Source: Lactococcus hircilactis
GTDB lineage: Bacteria; Bacillota; Bacilli; Lactobacillales; Streptococcaceae
Length of the DNA: 64,000 nucleotides
NCBI RefSeq assembly: GCF_009601015.1
Contig: NZ_WITJ01000005.1
Coordinates: 99,250-163,249, forward strand
Direction of reading: 5' to 3'
A program made the position numbers and the translations under genes. The notes beneath the pieces are model-generated. The model was not told the origin of the DNA and searched no databases. It worked only from the letters and a program-made list of their open reading frames with translations. Position 1 is the stretch's first letter. Each line of letters begins with the position of its first letter. Below, one piece after another: positions 37,362-46,573 of the stretch.

Positions 37362-39995
37362 TTACATCACTTTATTTCTCAAGGCATCTCTGACGCCACG
37401 CGCATCCCCATTGACATAAAAACGGACACCCAGAAGGCGAACATTGTCGTCTTCTACCAGAACTTCTGATGTATTTAATGATTGAAGTAAATCCTCTTTC
37501 CATTGATCTCGCTCTAAAAGTTGCGCGCCTTTAGGTTCGATATAGACCTGTACAATCTCACCAAACGAACCTAGATATAACACAAAGTCAGGCATGAACC
37601 CTGCATAATGTCCCCCATCAACCACAAATTCGTGAAGTTTTAGACCATTGCCACGTTCATCATTTCTAATCAGATAAACATCCTCATATTTTTTCTGAAG
37701 TTGTTCCACATACCCTTCAATCAAATCAATTAAACGCTCTTCAAGTCCGTCTACAATGGCATCCAAATGTGGGAACCAGTCCTTGCCTCTCATGTCTTTT
37801 GCACGAATGATTTGAGAAATAACCTGTCCAGAAACTTGATCACTGAACTTTTTATCATAGTCTTGAACGATTTCACGCACAGGCACACCAATAAAATGAT
37901 TTGTCCCACGCTGTTTTTTGTAATTCATTAAAATACTACGCTGAATATAAGCCAAATACTGCTCCACAGCTTTGAGTTGTAACTCTGATGTAAATGTCTG
38001 TCCCTCTGCCAAAGTTACTTTTAGCTCAGGAATCGCACCCATCCATTCGCCATCTTCTAAAAAACTTCGGATGGATTTTAAATTTGGTAAATAGCCTCTC
38101 AGACGATTAAAACGGTAAAAAGGATTACGCGCCATCGCTTTTTTAAGTAAGCGCTTAGATATGCCTGCATTGAGTTTTAATATTTTCGTCGTGGTTTGTA
38201 CATCCCCTAAAATGACGCCAGCATTCTCCTCAATGACGCTTAATGATAAATCAACCTCAGGAAGTTCCGCCACACGCACACCGTATTTTACAAGTGAATC
38301 CCAATCATGAGTCGGAATATCTTCAACGGTATTGTAATAAAGTTTTCCAGATTGATAAACCTTTGTTTTCTTGAACTTTTCTTTCACGCTAGTGGATAAT
38401 AATTCAAAACTTGAATCATCTTCCACTGGTAAGTCCATCTCATCAAGTGATTTACGGAGATTTTCCAAGTATTTTGGCTCATTAATCGTATGATAATCCA
38501 AATATTCCAAGACTGAACAATCACTATCAGAAGCATCAAAACGTCGCGTAAAGGATTTTTCCCCCTCATATTCAAAAGGATAATAGCGTGCACCACGTCC
38601 TACGAGTTGGGCTTCCGAGTTGGTTGCTGTTTTAGTTGTTGCTTTTTCAGCTCCTTTTGAAATCCGCACAATATCATAAAGATTGAGTACGTCCCAACCT
38701 TCAGAGAGTTTTGCTACTGCAAAAATTACCCGAAAAGGATTATCCGCTTCTTCTAGTGAATTAAGATTTTTCAAGTCATTCAAATCGCCCAAAATTCCAT
38801 CAGAAGCGGTATCATTGACATTAATTGTATTTAGTGCATTAAAATCTCTTTGTAGCTCAACCACGAGTTCTGCAAGATTTTTAGCTGAGAAATAGCCATA
38901 AACCTTCTTCAAAATGATTGAGTTTGTCGACTTTTGACTTTGCTCAATAAAGCTTCTTAACGCTTCTACTGTTAATCCATCTAGCAATTCTAAAAAGTGG
39001 TCGCGTGTTGCTTTAGAAATATCAATCTTATTCGATTTAAAAAGGATAACAGGTTTAAAATCAGCGATGTGATTCTCCCGTGCGATATGTTTTCTGTATT
39101 GTGAAAGTAACACAGCATTGAGCATCTTCTGCTCATCATCTGCATTTGCCTGCAAATAACGGACTTTTTTAGAATAACCATCTCGTACAAAGCGTGAAAG
39201 CTCATATTGAGCCACGATTTTATTCGCATACTTGTTGCGAATAGCTTCATTTTGCAGATCAATCGTCGCGGTAAATTCAAACTGGCGATTAGCTGGATTG
39301 GTCTGGCGGATATGATCAAGGACATTTTCCCACGCACGGTCTTTTTTCTCTCCAGCCGACTTCGTTCCTGCCGAGAAATGATGCGCCTCATCAGCTAAAA
39401 TCACGAGCTTTTGTCCTGCAAGTTCTTCATAAGTCAAGCCATTTTCTCGATAAGAGGATAGCTCATTTGCCAAAGTTTGCACCGTTGTCAAGCGCAGATA
39501 AAGCACACCTTTTTCAGGACGATTTGGAAAACGTCTGACTTCACGAATCTCTAGTTTTTCTCCTTCAATCATCAGATTTTGCGAAAAAAGATATTTGGGC
39601 GAGCTGCTATTGATGAGATTTTCTCGTGTTTTTGCAACAACGGCATTCGTATTTACCACAAAAAGGAAGTTTTGCATCCCAGCTTCATAATACATATAGA
39701 GCATGAGCGCTGCCATGACATCCGTCTTTCCCGAACCCGTCGCCATGTGAAAAAGGAGCTGATTAAACCGACTATTGGCATTACTGTCGTTTTGTGTATA
39801 GTTCAAATTACGGATACTGCTTTCTTGATAAGCACGCAAATCGTGTTTGAGGTTTAAGCGGATGTATTCAGGAAGTTGAGGGACGCCAAAAGACCGTCTC
39901 GGATCCTCTTGACGGAAAATGTCTTTGTAGAAATCTTCTATTTCTTGTAAAAGAGGAAGTTCGATTTTTTTGGTAATGACTTTCTTTTGTGGCAT
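37362..39995 (-). CDS. Type III restriction enzyme, Res subunit
   Basis: 877 aa. Superfamily 2 helicase: Walker A FHMATGSGKTDVMAAL near residue 82, VILADEAHHF (DEAH) near 210, GWDVLNLYD and QLVGRGARYYP (motif VI) near 430-480. C-terminal PD-(D/E)xK nuclease: GFMPDFVLYLG ... VYIEPKG near 820. Translocates and cuts unmodified DNA with Mod. Normally res follows mod directly; here four kb of other genes intervene. Weak ribosome site (AGAAAG); its upstream region overlaps the antitoxin promoter. Confidence 0.93.
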   Translation of the reverse strand: MPQKKVITKKIELPLLQEIEDFYKDIFRQEDPRRSFGVPQLPEYIRLNLKHDLRAYQESSIRNLNYTQNDSNANSRFNQLLFHMATGSGKTDVMAALMLYMYYEAGMQNFLFVVNTNAVVAKTRENLINSSSPKYLFSQNLMIEGEKLEIREVRRFPNRPEKGVLYLRLTTVQTLANELSSYRENGLTYEELAGQKLVILADEAHHFSAGTKSAGEKKDRAWENVLDHIRQTNPANRQFEFTATIDLQNEAIRNKYANKIVAQYELSRFVRDGYSKKVRYLQANADDEQKMLNAVLLSQYRKHIARENHIADFKPVILFKSNKIDISKATRDHFLELLDGLTVEALRSFIEQSQKSTNSIILKKVYGYFSAKNLAELVVELQRDFNALNTINVNDTASDGILGDLNDLKNLNSLEEADNPFRVIFAVAKLSEGWDVLNLYDIVRISKGAEKATTKTATNSEAQLVGRGARYYPFEYEGEKSFTRRFDASDSDCSVLEYLDYHTINEPKYLENLRKSLDEMDLPVEDDSSFELLSTSVKEKFKKTKVYQSGKLYYNTVEDIPTHDWDSLVKYGVRVAELPEVDLSLSVIEENAGVILGDVQTTTKILKLNAGISKRLLKKAMARNPFYRFNRLRGYLPNLKSIRSFLEDGEWMGAIPELKVTLAEGQTFTSELQLKAVEQYLAYIQRSILMNYKKQRGTNHFIGVPVREIVQDYDKKFSDQVSGQVISQIIRAKDMRGKDWFPHLDAIVDGLEERLIDLIEGYVEQLQKKYEDVYLIRNDERGNGLKLHEFVVDGGHYAGFMPDFVLYLGSFGEIVQVYIEPKGAQLLERDQWKEDLLQSLNTSEVLVEDDNVRLLGVRFYVNGDARGVRDALRNKVM

Positions 39996-39998
39996 GGT

Positions 39999-40036
39999 TT
40001 GACTTTCTAGTAGTTATGGTGTACAATGTTAGTACA
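39999..40036 (+). promoter_or_regulatory. Antitoxin promoter and likely operator, shared with res upstream region
   Basis: TTGACT (39999-40004), 17 bp, TACAAT (40022-40027). TGTAC-N7-GTACA (about 40020-40036) overlaps the -10, a typical autoregulation site for RelB/DinJ antitoxins. The res start codon is at 39995, opposite strand, so antitoxin binding could also affect res. Confidence 0.65.
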
Positions 40037-40055
40037 AACTTTGGAGAGAATAATT

Positions 40056-40412
40056 ATGGAAAATATGATTGAAAAAAATGATCGGATTGCCATTCGCACC
40101 AATAAACTATTGAAGGAAAAAGCAACCGCTGTTTTTGCAAAAAATCAGGTGGATTTATCAACAGCTATCAATATGTTTTTGAAACGCGCTGTTGAAGAAG
40201 ACCGTATTCCACTCGATTTTCGCACACCTGAACAACTTGAGGCTGAATATCAATGGCTAGAAAAGCGACTTTTAGCAGCTGAGGAGCGACGGAAAAATGA
40301 GACAGCTGTGTATTACACACTAGACGAAGTAGAGAATATGTTGGACACACGAGCACATCATGCTCAAGTGGTAGAGCCAACCGCGGAGTACAAAGCAGAT
40401 GATAAAGATTGA
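40056..40412 (+). CDS. RelB/DinJ family antitoxin
   Basis: 118 aa from the ATG at 40056 (GGAGAG upstream); the earlier in-frame ATG at 40026 lies in the promoter. RHH start KNDRIAIRTNKLLKEKATAVFAKNQVDLSTAINMFLKRAVEEDRIPLDF is characteristic of DinJ. Binds DNA and neutralises the toxin encoded next, which is truncated here. Confidence 0.85.
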   Translation: MENMIEKNDRIAIRTNKLLKEKATAVFAKNQVDLSTAINMFLKRAVEEDRIPLDFRTPEQLEAEYQWLEKRLLAAEERRKNETAVYYTLDEVENMLDTRAHHAQVVEPTAEYKADDKD

Positions 40413-40587
40413 CTTTGATGCTGAAGCACGAGAGCAAATTTTTGCCATTCAAGATTATATTGCTCATGAACTTGAAAGTCCGCGCGCTGCCTTAAAGAAA
40501 GTCAGAGAAATTACTCAAGCGATTCGTTTGCTTGAAACCTTTCCCGACTCAGGCAATCTCCTCACCAACATTTATGAGAAAGAATAA
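40399..40587 (+). pseudogene. RelE/ParE-type toxin, truncated
   Basis: 62 aa, overlapping the antitoxin by 14 bp. KIDFDAEAREQIFAIQDYIAHELESPRAALKKV and LETFPDSG match the N-terminal two thirds of RelE/ParE toxins (usually 90-100 aa). It stops after NIYEKE, so the C-terminal catalytic strand is missing. Probably inactive, leaving a solitary antitoxin. Confidence 0.75.
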
Positions 40588-40597
40588 CTCTAATTTG

Positions 40598-40628
40598 AAC
40601 TATCTGTAAATTCCGGATAGTTTTTTTT
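40598..40628 (+). terminator. Terminator of the toxin-antitoxin pair
   Basis: AACTATC ... GATAGTT followed by T8. Confidence 0.8.
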
Positions 40629-40683
40629 ATTAAAGATTTAAAAAATTTGTTATAAAAAACTATGCGTTATCTTACCCGTAGTA

Positions 40684-41694
40684 TCATGTACCTGATTTTT
40701 TCTTATCTGAGCTTTGTTTATTTTTAAGAGTTTCTCCGTTCACCATAGACTTTCTATATTCTTCAACTGGTTTTTCATAAAGTACAATATATACGAATCC
40801 TGCTAAGCAAAATATTAGTGCTAATAGCAATATAAAACCCACCATATTAAACATGAATCCACTAATAGTCCATTGTTCAATAAAATATTGTTTATAAACG
40901 CTTGTAAAAAATTTTATTATTTGATTTTTGTTGGTATCAGTCTCAAAAAATTTTCTAAGATGTTCAAATATCAAATAACTAAAAGAAAAGCTGACAATTC
41001 CTAATCTAATTAGGTTCCATTGTCGTTTAATTCTAACAATACTATCCTCAGCTTTTCCATCATTTATATACAACTTATCATCATACCAGTTCAAAGCCAG
41101 CAAAAGAGCTATAGCCCCTCCCATTACATCAGCAGCATTTAAGTTAAGAAAAACTATAACTGTAAAAAGCAGTACAACACTTATTGATAATACGATAAGA
41201 CGAGATTTTAAATAGCCTCGAAGAGAGCCTTTTTTTTCTTTTTTTTCTTTTTTGTATTCATTATAATCTTCTATAATTGATTGAGAATCCATACTTAGCA
41301 TTAAGATAATAATATTTCCAAATAATAATATCATAAACGAGAATACTAAATTATATAGTGAAGTTACAGCTTCTCCCTTTGTACCTATACCAAAGCTTCC
41401 CAGTAAGTATAAAATACTAAAACCATTTACCCATAAAAGTGCTGTATAGCTTTTCTTTCTTTTTCCTTTCCCCTTTTTGCTTATTCCTCCAATTTTGTCT
41501 TTTCTATATCTTTTTTGCCATAAAAATATTTTCACACAAAAGATAATTTGAATCACTAACTCTGCCAAAAGAAATAGCTTCGTTGTCAAGATTCCTCTTG
41601 GTAACACTCTTAGAATTAACAACATTAAAAATAGAAAAGCTATTGGGATAAGTGGCAAATATGATATTTCGATTTTTATTTTATGATTTTTCAT
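40684..41694 (-). CDS. Polytopic membrane protein of the mod-coupled cassette
   Basis: 336 aa, about eight hydrophobic segments (near 10-28, 34-50, 86-104, 112-135, 163-185, 190-206, 232-250, 278-312) with basic loops between and a basic C-terminus. No family recognised. Its ATG overlaps the stop of the 261-aa gene (ATGA), last in a four-gene chain starting at mod. Membrane proteins are common effectors of abortive-infection systems; that role is inference only. Confidence 0.7.
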   Translation of the reverse strand: MKNHKIKIEISYLPLIPIAFLFLMLLILRVLPRGILTTKLFLLAELVIQIIFCVKIFLWQKRYRKDKIGGISKKGKGKRKKSYTALLWVNGFSILYLLGSFGIGTKGEAVTSLYNLVFSFMILLFGNIIILMLSMDSQSIIEDYNEYKKEKKEKKGSLRGYLKSRLIVLSISVVLLFTVIVFLNLNAADVMGGAIALLLALNWYDDKLYINDGKAEDSIVRIKRQWNLIRLGIVSFSFSYLIFEHLRKFFETDTNKNQIIKFFTSVYKQYFIEQWTISGFMFNMVGFILLLALIFCLAGFVYIVLYEKPVEEYRKSMVNGETLKNKQSSDKKKSGT

Positions 41695-42476
41695 TTTAAT
41701 GCTGTTTGCAAAAATTGAACTAATGCAGTTACTGCTGCTCCAAATTCTACTGTGCCTTTAATCCCTTTTAGTCCTAATAAAGCTGTCCTTATTAGGCTCT
41801 TCTTTGGTTTTTCTGGCTCCTGCAGTAATTGAATAGTTTCTACAAAATCATGCACTTCCTCTTGCTCTTCGCTTGTTAAATTTTTAGCAAGTTCCTGTAC
41901 TTCTACCAGTAATTTTGCTAATAGTTTCGTATCAATTCCATTGTTTTGTGTGGCATTAATGGTGGAACTATCAGCAGCTACATTTACTTGTCCGCCGTTT
42001 GCAGTGATATTATATTTTATTGTTTCATCAATTCCCATGTCAATTCCTATCTTCGTCAAATGTATTTCAATATGTGTTATCAGCACCATAACTACCCTAG
42101 CATTAAAACTATCCAATTTGTCTTGATATTTATTAGAATTTGAATAGCCAAATGTAATTCCATGAGAGAAATTAATGTCATTTTCCGTACAATATTTAAG
42201 CAGATGAAAAATATTAGTTACTTCTTCATCGTTGGAATTACCTAATTCAAAAATACTATCATATAAATTCTGAACAGTTTCGACTTCTGTTTTAACATCA
42301 TAAGAAGGACTGCCACAATCTTTGATATACTCATAAATTAGTTCGTTTCCCATTAGAAAAGAAATAAACTTCTTCAAATTATTTTCGTAGTCATTAAAAT
42401 CAGATTTTATTAGCCGATTACAGATACTATTAAAATCATACATAATTTTTCTGAGTTCTTTTTTATTCAGTTCCAA
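41691..42476 (-). CDS. Hypothetical protein with GGQVNVAADS motif (mod-coupled cassette)
   Basis: 261 aa. N-terminal 150 residues helical and acidic; then ITANGGQVNVAADSSTINA and TQNNG near residues 170-190, a low-complexity linker seen in several bacterial proteins of unknown role, some near phage-defence genes; and a C-terminal hydrophobic stretch (LLGLKGIKGTVEFGAAVTAL). It is tentatively similar in plan to AbiTii-type proteins but I cannot confirm it. Overlaps both neighbours. Confidence 0.6.
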   Translation of the reverse strand: MELNKKELRKIMYDFNSICNRLIKSDFNDYENNLKKFISFLMGNELIYEYIKDCGSPSYDVKTEVETVQNLYDSIFELGNSNDEEVTNIFHLLKYCTENDINFSHGITFGYSNSNKYQDKLDSFNARVVMVLITHIEIHLTKIGIDMGIDETIKYNITANGGQVNVAADSSTINATQNNGIDTKLLAKLLVEVQELAKNLTSEEQEEVHDFVETIQLLQEPEKPKKSLIRTALLGLKGIKGTVEFGAAVTALVQFLQTALK

Positions 42477-42921
42477 AATCTTTTACCCCACAAAACGGAC
42501 AATAGCTACTCGTCATTTCTAATAATGGTTTTATTTTTGCAGTTCTGGCACAGCATTGATAAAGACGAACATTCATTGCTTCAATAGTTGAACGTATAGG
42601 AACTTCATATTCCTCTGTTGGCTTTTTGCCAGCTTTAAAACTCAACCCACTTCCTGAAAATTCTTGTTCCCACTTTTTCATTTCTTGAAATATCAAATTA
42701 TTTGCGTAATTTCCCACCTTTGAAAGTGCAAGTTCAATGATATCATCAGTAAGATAATTTTCACTTGATAATCCACAAGCTGGACAAAATATTTGAAGAA
42801 TTCCATCATCTTCTACATCACTCGGTTTCACTTTAAAGTAGTTTGTACATTTTGGACATTTGAACAATATGTATCCATCATTATCTGTCGGGATTTTTAT
42901 TTCAAAGTTTGTATCAGTCAC
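42463..42921 (-). CDS. Zinc-ribbon protein (mod-coupled cassette)
   Basis: 152 aa with three or four CxxC knuckles: [10 protein letters not shown] near residue 17, [10 protein letters not shown] near 44, a CC at about 128 and [11 protein letters not shown] near the C-terminus. Likely two zinc-binding ribbons, one at each end. ATG overlaps the mod stop (ATGA) and its own end overlaps the next gene by 14 bp. Function unknown; zinc ribbons here could bind nucleic acid or a partner protein. Confidence 0.65.
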   Translation of the reverse strand: MTDTNFEIKIPTDNDGYILFKCPKCTNYFKVKPSDVEDDGILQIFCPACGLSSENYLTDDIIELALSKVGNYANNLIFQEMKKWEQEFSGSGLSFKAGKKPTEEYEVPIRSTIEAMNVRLYQCCARTAKIKPLLEMTSSYCPFCGVKDFGTE

Positions 42922-44810
42922 AACTGTCCCTCATAAAATTTATCATTAAATCCATAATCCTCATCACTCACCAAATCACGAACATCTGTATCATCTATCT
43001 CTGAATATTGATAATAGAGTTGATTTTTATCTATGATTTGGAGGAGGAGCTTTTTGCGGTCGGTGAAGTTCATGTCTTGCGTGTCGGTTTTAAATGTGTC
43101 AAGGTCAACTCGAAAATCAAATTCAGCAGTGCCTTCAACCATACGGTCATAGACAACTTCAAGAGCTTGATTGTCTTTTGATGCTAGTATATCTTTGAGA
43201 TAGCCTTGGTTTTTCTCGAAAAGTTCGGTGTAGATGAAGCTGCCGCCGCCTTGCCAGTTGACTGCTTTGGAAATACCTCCCTGTTCGCCAGCGATAACTT
43301 TTTTGAGGCGCTCAACGGAAACGGTATTGATGTAGTCCATCTGCTCAATGCCGATGAAACGGCGGTGCATTTTCATCGCGACGGCTTGCGTTGTTGCGGA
43401 ACCCATGTGGAAATCAAGAACTATATCATTTTCTTTAGTTGATGCTTGAATAATTGTTTGCAATAATCTTTCTGGTTTAGGATATTCAAATCGTCCGTCT
43501 CCAAATAATTTTTTTATCTCCTGAGAAGAATTTGAAGAAAAGCCGTGCTCATTGAGGATTGTCGGCAAAGTCACACCATCACGTACTTCTGACAAATAAC
43601 GCTTCAAAAATGGTGTACCTGTTTTTTCTCTAAAACCAATTCTTCCCTCAGAAAGATACTGATCTACCTTTTCAGCATTATATAACCAACATTTTCCTTC
43701 TGCTGGAAAAAATTCTTCGCCAGTTTTCACATTTTTAATTGGAAATACTAAAGAAGCAACAAATCTATTTCCCTTGCCATTTGCACTTAAATCTGCAGAT
43801 GTCCAAGAACCATTAGGATCATTATCAGGATTTTTATATTTTGCCTTTGATTCCTCACTTCGTGGCTGAAGATAAAGCTGAATAGATTTCTGATTTTTTG
43901 CATAAACATGAACATATTCGTGCATTCTTCCTATTGGTCTATCATTAGGTGCGGTCGTACGTTTACGCCAAATAATGGTTGTATAAAAATTTTCACGTCC
44001 AAATACTGAATCCATTAGAACTCTTAAATAGGCTTGTTCGTTATCATCACAACTTACGAAAATTGAACCATTTTCTGACAGTAGTTCTTTAGCAACTTCC
44101 AAACGATTTTTAACGAAAGTTAGCCAAGCGGAGTGGTTGAAATTGTCGTTGTAGTTGAAGCTGTCATTCCCCGTGTTATAAGGTGGGTCAATATAAATCA
44201 GCTTGACTTTCCCAGCATAGCGTTCCTTGATACTATGCAGGGCAATCAAATTATTCCCTTTGATGATAAGATTATCGTCATCAGAAAAGCTACTGACAGG
44301 CGTGCCGTCAGGATTTTCAGTGTCATATTTTCTGGTATTGATAAAAATCTTCGGCTCAAGGAGCATGTCAATCTCGGATTTGGCGATGACTTCATTAAGA
44401 AAGGGTTCGTCGGCGTTTTTGTCGTCTTCCTTCGTCATGCCGGCTTTCAAAACGGTATCTTTGAAAGGAAAGTCAAGGACGACATCAGCAGTCTCGTCGA
44501 TAAACTTGCCGCCAGCGGTGAGTCCAATCTTGTTGGAATACTTGGTATAGCTGTCCTCCCAGTATGCTTTGTAGGTGAACATTTCGATGAACTGGTTGAG
44601 CTTGAAAATCGTGGTGTCGCCGATAGCTTCGGTATAAGTCTTTGCTATGAGCGGACTTGCGAGTAGCTCTTTCATGAGAATAGGCGTGTACTTGTCAAGA
44701 TCTTCGATAAGTTTTGAGCGCTTGAGTGCGCCTGTGTCTTTCAGATAGGTGTCACCAAAGCCTTTCAGAACTTTTTTGACTTCTTGAATGATTGTTGAAT
44801 CTACGGTCAT
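42918..44810 (-). CDS. Type III DNA methyltransferase, Mod subunit
   Basis: 630 aa. Beta-class N6-adenine methyltransferase: catalytic [19 protein letters not shown] near residue 215, variable target-recognition region about 290-440, then SAM-binding [16 protein letters not shown] near 470. Recognises the DNA site and methylates it, and guides Res. First gene of the island operon. No A/G repeat tract suggesting phase variation was seen. Confidence 0.93.
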   Translation of the reverse strand: MTVDSTIIQEVKKVLKGFGDTYLKDTGALKRSKLIEDLDKYTPILMKELLASPLIAKTYTEAIGDTTIFKLNQFIEMFTYKAYWEDSYTKYSNKIGLTAGGKFIDETADVVLDFPFKDTVLKAGMTKEDDKNADEPFLNEVIAKSEIDMLLEPKIFINTRKYDTENPDGTPVSSFSDDDNLIIKGNNLIALHSIKERYAGKVKLIYIDPPYNTGNDSFNYNDNFNHSAWLTFVKNRLEVAKELLSENGSIFVSCDDNEQAYLRVLMDSVFGRENFYTTIIWRKRTTAPNDRPIGRMHEYVHVYAKNQKSIQLYLQPRSEESKAKYKNPDNDPNGSWTSADLSANGKGNRFVASLVFPIKNVKTGEEFFPAEGKCWLYNAEKVDQYLSEGRIGFREKTGTPFLKRYLSEVRDGVTLPTILNEHGFSSNSSQEIKKLFGDGRFEYPKPERLLQTIIQASTKENDIVLDFHMGSATTQAVAMKMHRRFIGIEQMDYINTVSVERLKKVIAGEQGGISKAVNWQGGGSFIYTELFEKNQGYLKDILASKDNQALEVVYDRMVEGTAEFDFRVDLDTFKTDTQDMNFTDRKKLLLQIIDKNQLYYQYSEIDDTDVRDLVSDEDYGFNDKFYEGQL

Positions 44811-44930
44811 AAGTCTCCTAATTTTTGTAACTATACTATTTTTTATCCTAATTTTGTAATCATTTTTTCTATATCATTATATCACATCTCATCACTTACT
44901 GCGCAAGCGATTGGCAAAAGTCATTGTTGA

Positions 44931-44967
44931 AAAAGCTGACCCCGATGGATTATCGGAATCAGCTTTT
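44931..44967. terminator. Terminator of nagB
   Basis: AAAAGCTGA-CC-CCGAT-ggatt-ATCGG-AA-TCAGCTTTT. Confidence 0.8.
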
Positions 44968-45037
44968 CGTAGCTTGTGTATTTATGTTGTGCTTGACTGG
45001 GAGTTCTGTCAGTGCTGACAGAAATTTTTTCATTCCA

Positions 45038-45745
45038 TTATTGGTTTAAAAGACTCGCTGCAGCTTCGTCAGCAATGACAGTCACGTGAGGGTGCTTTTT
45101 AAGCAGTGATGCTGGCAAATCAATGCTCACTTCTCCTTCAATCATGCCTTTAAGTGCTTGCGCTTTTTCTTTTCCGTAAGCCATCAAAACAATTTCTTTT
45201 GTTTTCATGATCGTCGCAAGTCCCATTGAAATTGCTTGTTTTGGTACTTCTGCTTCATTTTCAAAAAATCTTGCATTGGCTTTAATCGTCGAAGGAGTCA
45301 AATCAACCACATGAGTGGTCACCGTTTCTTTTGTTCCTGGCTCATTAAATCCAATGTGTCCATTTTGTCCGATTCCAAGAATTTGCCAATCAATCGGGTG
45401 ATTTGCGATCACTTGATCGTACGCTTTCACCTCAGCATCAAGATCAAGTGCCTTTCCATTTGGAAGAAAATTTTCTTTGAACGGTTTTTCATCAAACAAA
45501 TGCTTATTCATAAAGTAGCGATAAGATTGCTCATTTGAACCATCAAGTCCAACATATTCATCCAAGTTCACAGAAGTCATCTCAGAAAAATCAAGTGATG
45601 AATTGACGACCTGATTGTAAAATTCAACTGGCGTTGAGCCTGTCGCAAGTCCAAGCGTTTTTGCTCCATTTTGCATCGCTTGACTTAAAAGTTTCAATCC
45701 TGCTTTACCGCCTTCAAGTTGGTTTTTAACAATGATAAGTTCCAT
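45038..45745 (-). CDS. nagB: Glucosamine-6-phosphate deaminase
   Basis: 235 aa from the ATG at 45745, ten bases after AAAGGAG (the ATG three codons earlier abuts it). [13 protein letters not shown] near 33, NLDEYVGL near 60, [14 protein letters not shown] near 125. Links amino sugars to glycolysis. Preceded by a dre-like operator. Confidence 0.94.
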   Translation of the reverse strand: MELIIVKNQLEGGKAGLKLLSQAMQNGAKTLGLATGSTPVEFYNQVVNSSLDFSEMTSVNLDEYVGLDGSNEQSYRYFMNKHLFDEKPFKENFLPNGKALDLDAEVKAYDQVIANHPIDWQILGIGQNGHIGFNEPGTKETVTTHVVDLTPSTIKANARFFENEAEVPKQAISMGLATIMKTKEIVLMAYGKEKAQALKGMIEGEVSIDLPASLLKKHPHVTVIADEAAASLLNQ

Positions 45746-45774
45746 AATGATCATTCTCCTTTGAATGTGATTTT

Positions 45775-45831
45775 AATTGGTATATATCAATTTCTATATT
45801 CTAATTATAGCACAATAAAATACCTTGTCAA
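45775..45831 (-). promoter_or_regulatory. nagB promoter and NagR-type (dre) operator
   Basis: TTGACA (45826-45831), 16 bp, TATAAT (45804-45809) on the minus strand. Just past the start point, AATTGGTATATATCAATT (45775-45792) is nearly palindromic and resembles the GntR/NagR dre consensus ATTGGTATAGACAAT. Predicts repression relieved by glucosamine-6-phosphate or GlcNAc-6-P. Confidence 0.75.
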
Positions 45832-45910
45832 GACATTTTACTCTTTTTTTAAAAAAAAATGAAAAAAATGAAGTAAAAAGAACTCATTTTTAAGTTTAAT
45901 TTATCTTTCT

Positions 45911-45920
45911 TTGGTATAAT
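45911..45920 (+). promoter_or_regulatory. Extended -10 promoter of the spx-like gene
   Basis: TTGGTATAAT, hexamer 45915-45920, 55 bp before the ATG. Confidence 0.6.
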
Positions 45921-45974
45921 AGGAGTAAAATGGAGTAAGTGAATCCAGTTCTCCCACTAGAAAGGGCATTAAGT

Positions 45975-46370
45975 ATGATAAAAGTATTTGTAAAACCTGG
46001 TTCTGGAAGTTGCCGTTCTGCAATCAAGTGGTTTAAAAAATTGGACATCCCATTTCAATTAATTCAACTCAAAGATTTATCAAAAGAAGATCTGATTCAT
46101 ATTTTATCATTGACTGATCAAGGCGTAAACCAGCTCATCACACAAAATCGAGGAAATTCCTCGGCAAAAGGATACCAAGTAAGAAAACACATGGATGAAT
46201 CCGCATCGTTTGATGATCTTCTTGAGCTGATTCGTGCACATCCAGAAACTATAAAAGCACCAATCATCACAGATGAACACAAGCTACTCATTGGATATAA
46301 TGATGAAGAAATCAGAACCTTTATTCCCAGAATAAAACGCGATCTTCAATGGCAACAATTTTTACATTAA
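45975..46370 (+). CDS. Spx/ArsC-family regulator with a single active-site cysteine
   Basis: 131 aa from the ATG at 45975 (AAAGGG upstream). Thioredoxin-like Spx/ArsC fold: MIKVFVKPGSGSCRSAIKWF, with the usual CxxC replaced by SxxC, LTDQGVNQLITQNRG and RSF-like DEHKLLIGYNDEEIRTFIPR at the end. Spx binds the RNA polymerase alpha subunit under thiol stress; lacking the first cysteine, this paralogue may not be redox-switched that way. Confidence 0.85.
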   Translation: MIKVFVKPGSGSCRSAIKWFKKLDIPFQLIQLKDLSKEDLIHILSLTDQGVNQLITQNRGNSSAKGYQVRKHMDESASFDDLLELIRAHPETIKAPIITDEHKLLIGYNDEEIRTFIPRIKRDLQWQQFLH

Positions 46371-46374
46371 GAAC

Positions 46375-46410
46375 CCAACTCCTCTGATTTTTTCAAGGGA
46401 GTTTTTTGAT
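46375..46410 (+). terminator. Terminator of the spx-like gene
   Basis: AACTCCT ... AGGGAGTTTTTT. Confidence 0.75.
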
Positions 46411-46446
46411 GAAATCATCAAGAAAATCCGTTATCTTTTTTTAAAT

Positions 46447-46573
46447 ATGCTATAATAAAAACTGTCGTATTTCTAAAAAAACAAGTAAGCCCGTGTTTTT
46501 TCTAAGAAATCTCGCAGGAAATGATGAAAAGAAAGGAATTCTCCCATTGCTCAAAATGAGAGAATCATTTGAA
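46447..46573 (+). promoter_or_regulatory. queA promoter and hairpin leader
   Basis: TGCTATAAT (hexamer 46451-46456) and a leader of about 110 nt. ATTCTCCCATT (46538-46548) pairs with AATGAGAGAAT (46555-46565) just before the ATG and might hide the weak ribosome site. Not a recognised preQ1 riboswitch. Confidence 0.45.

Noticed and set aside
43206..44666. Long plus-strand frames inside mod
   Set aside because: Shadows of a well-supported methyltransferase gene; no starts with ribosome sites.
44900..45015. Open frame on the plus strand reading LRKRLAKVIVEKADPD and onward
   Set aside because: No start or ribosome site; the apparent coding text is mostly the nagB terminator and an iterated palindrome. 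A gene remnant is possible but unsupported.
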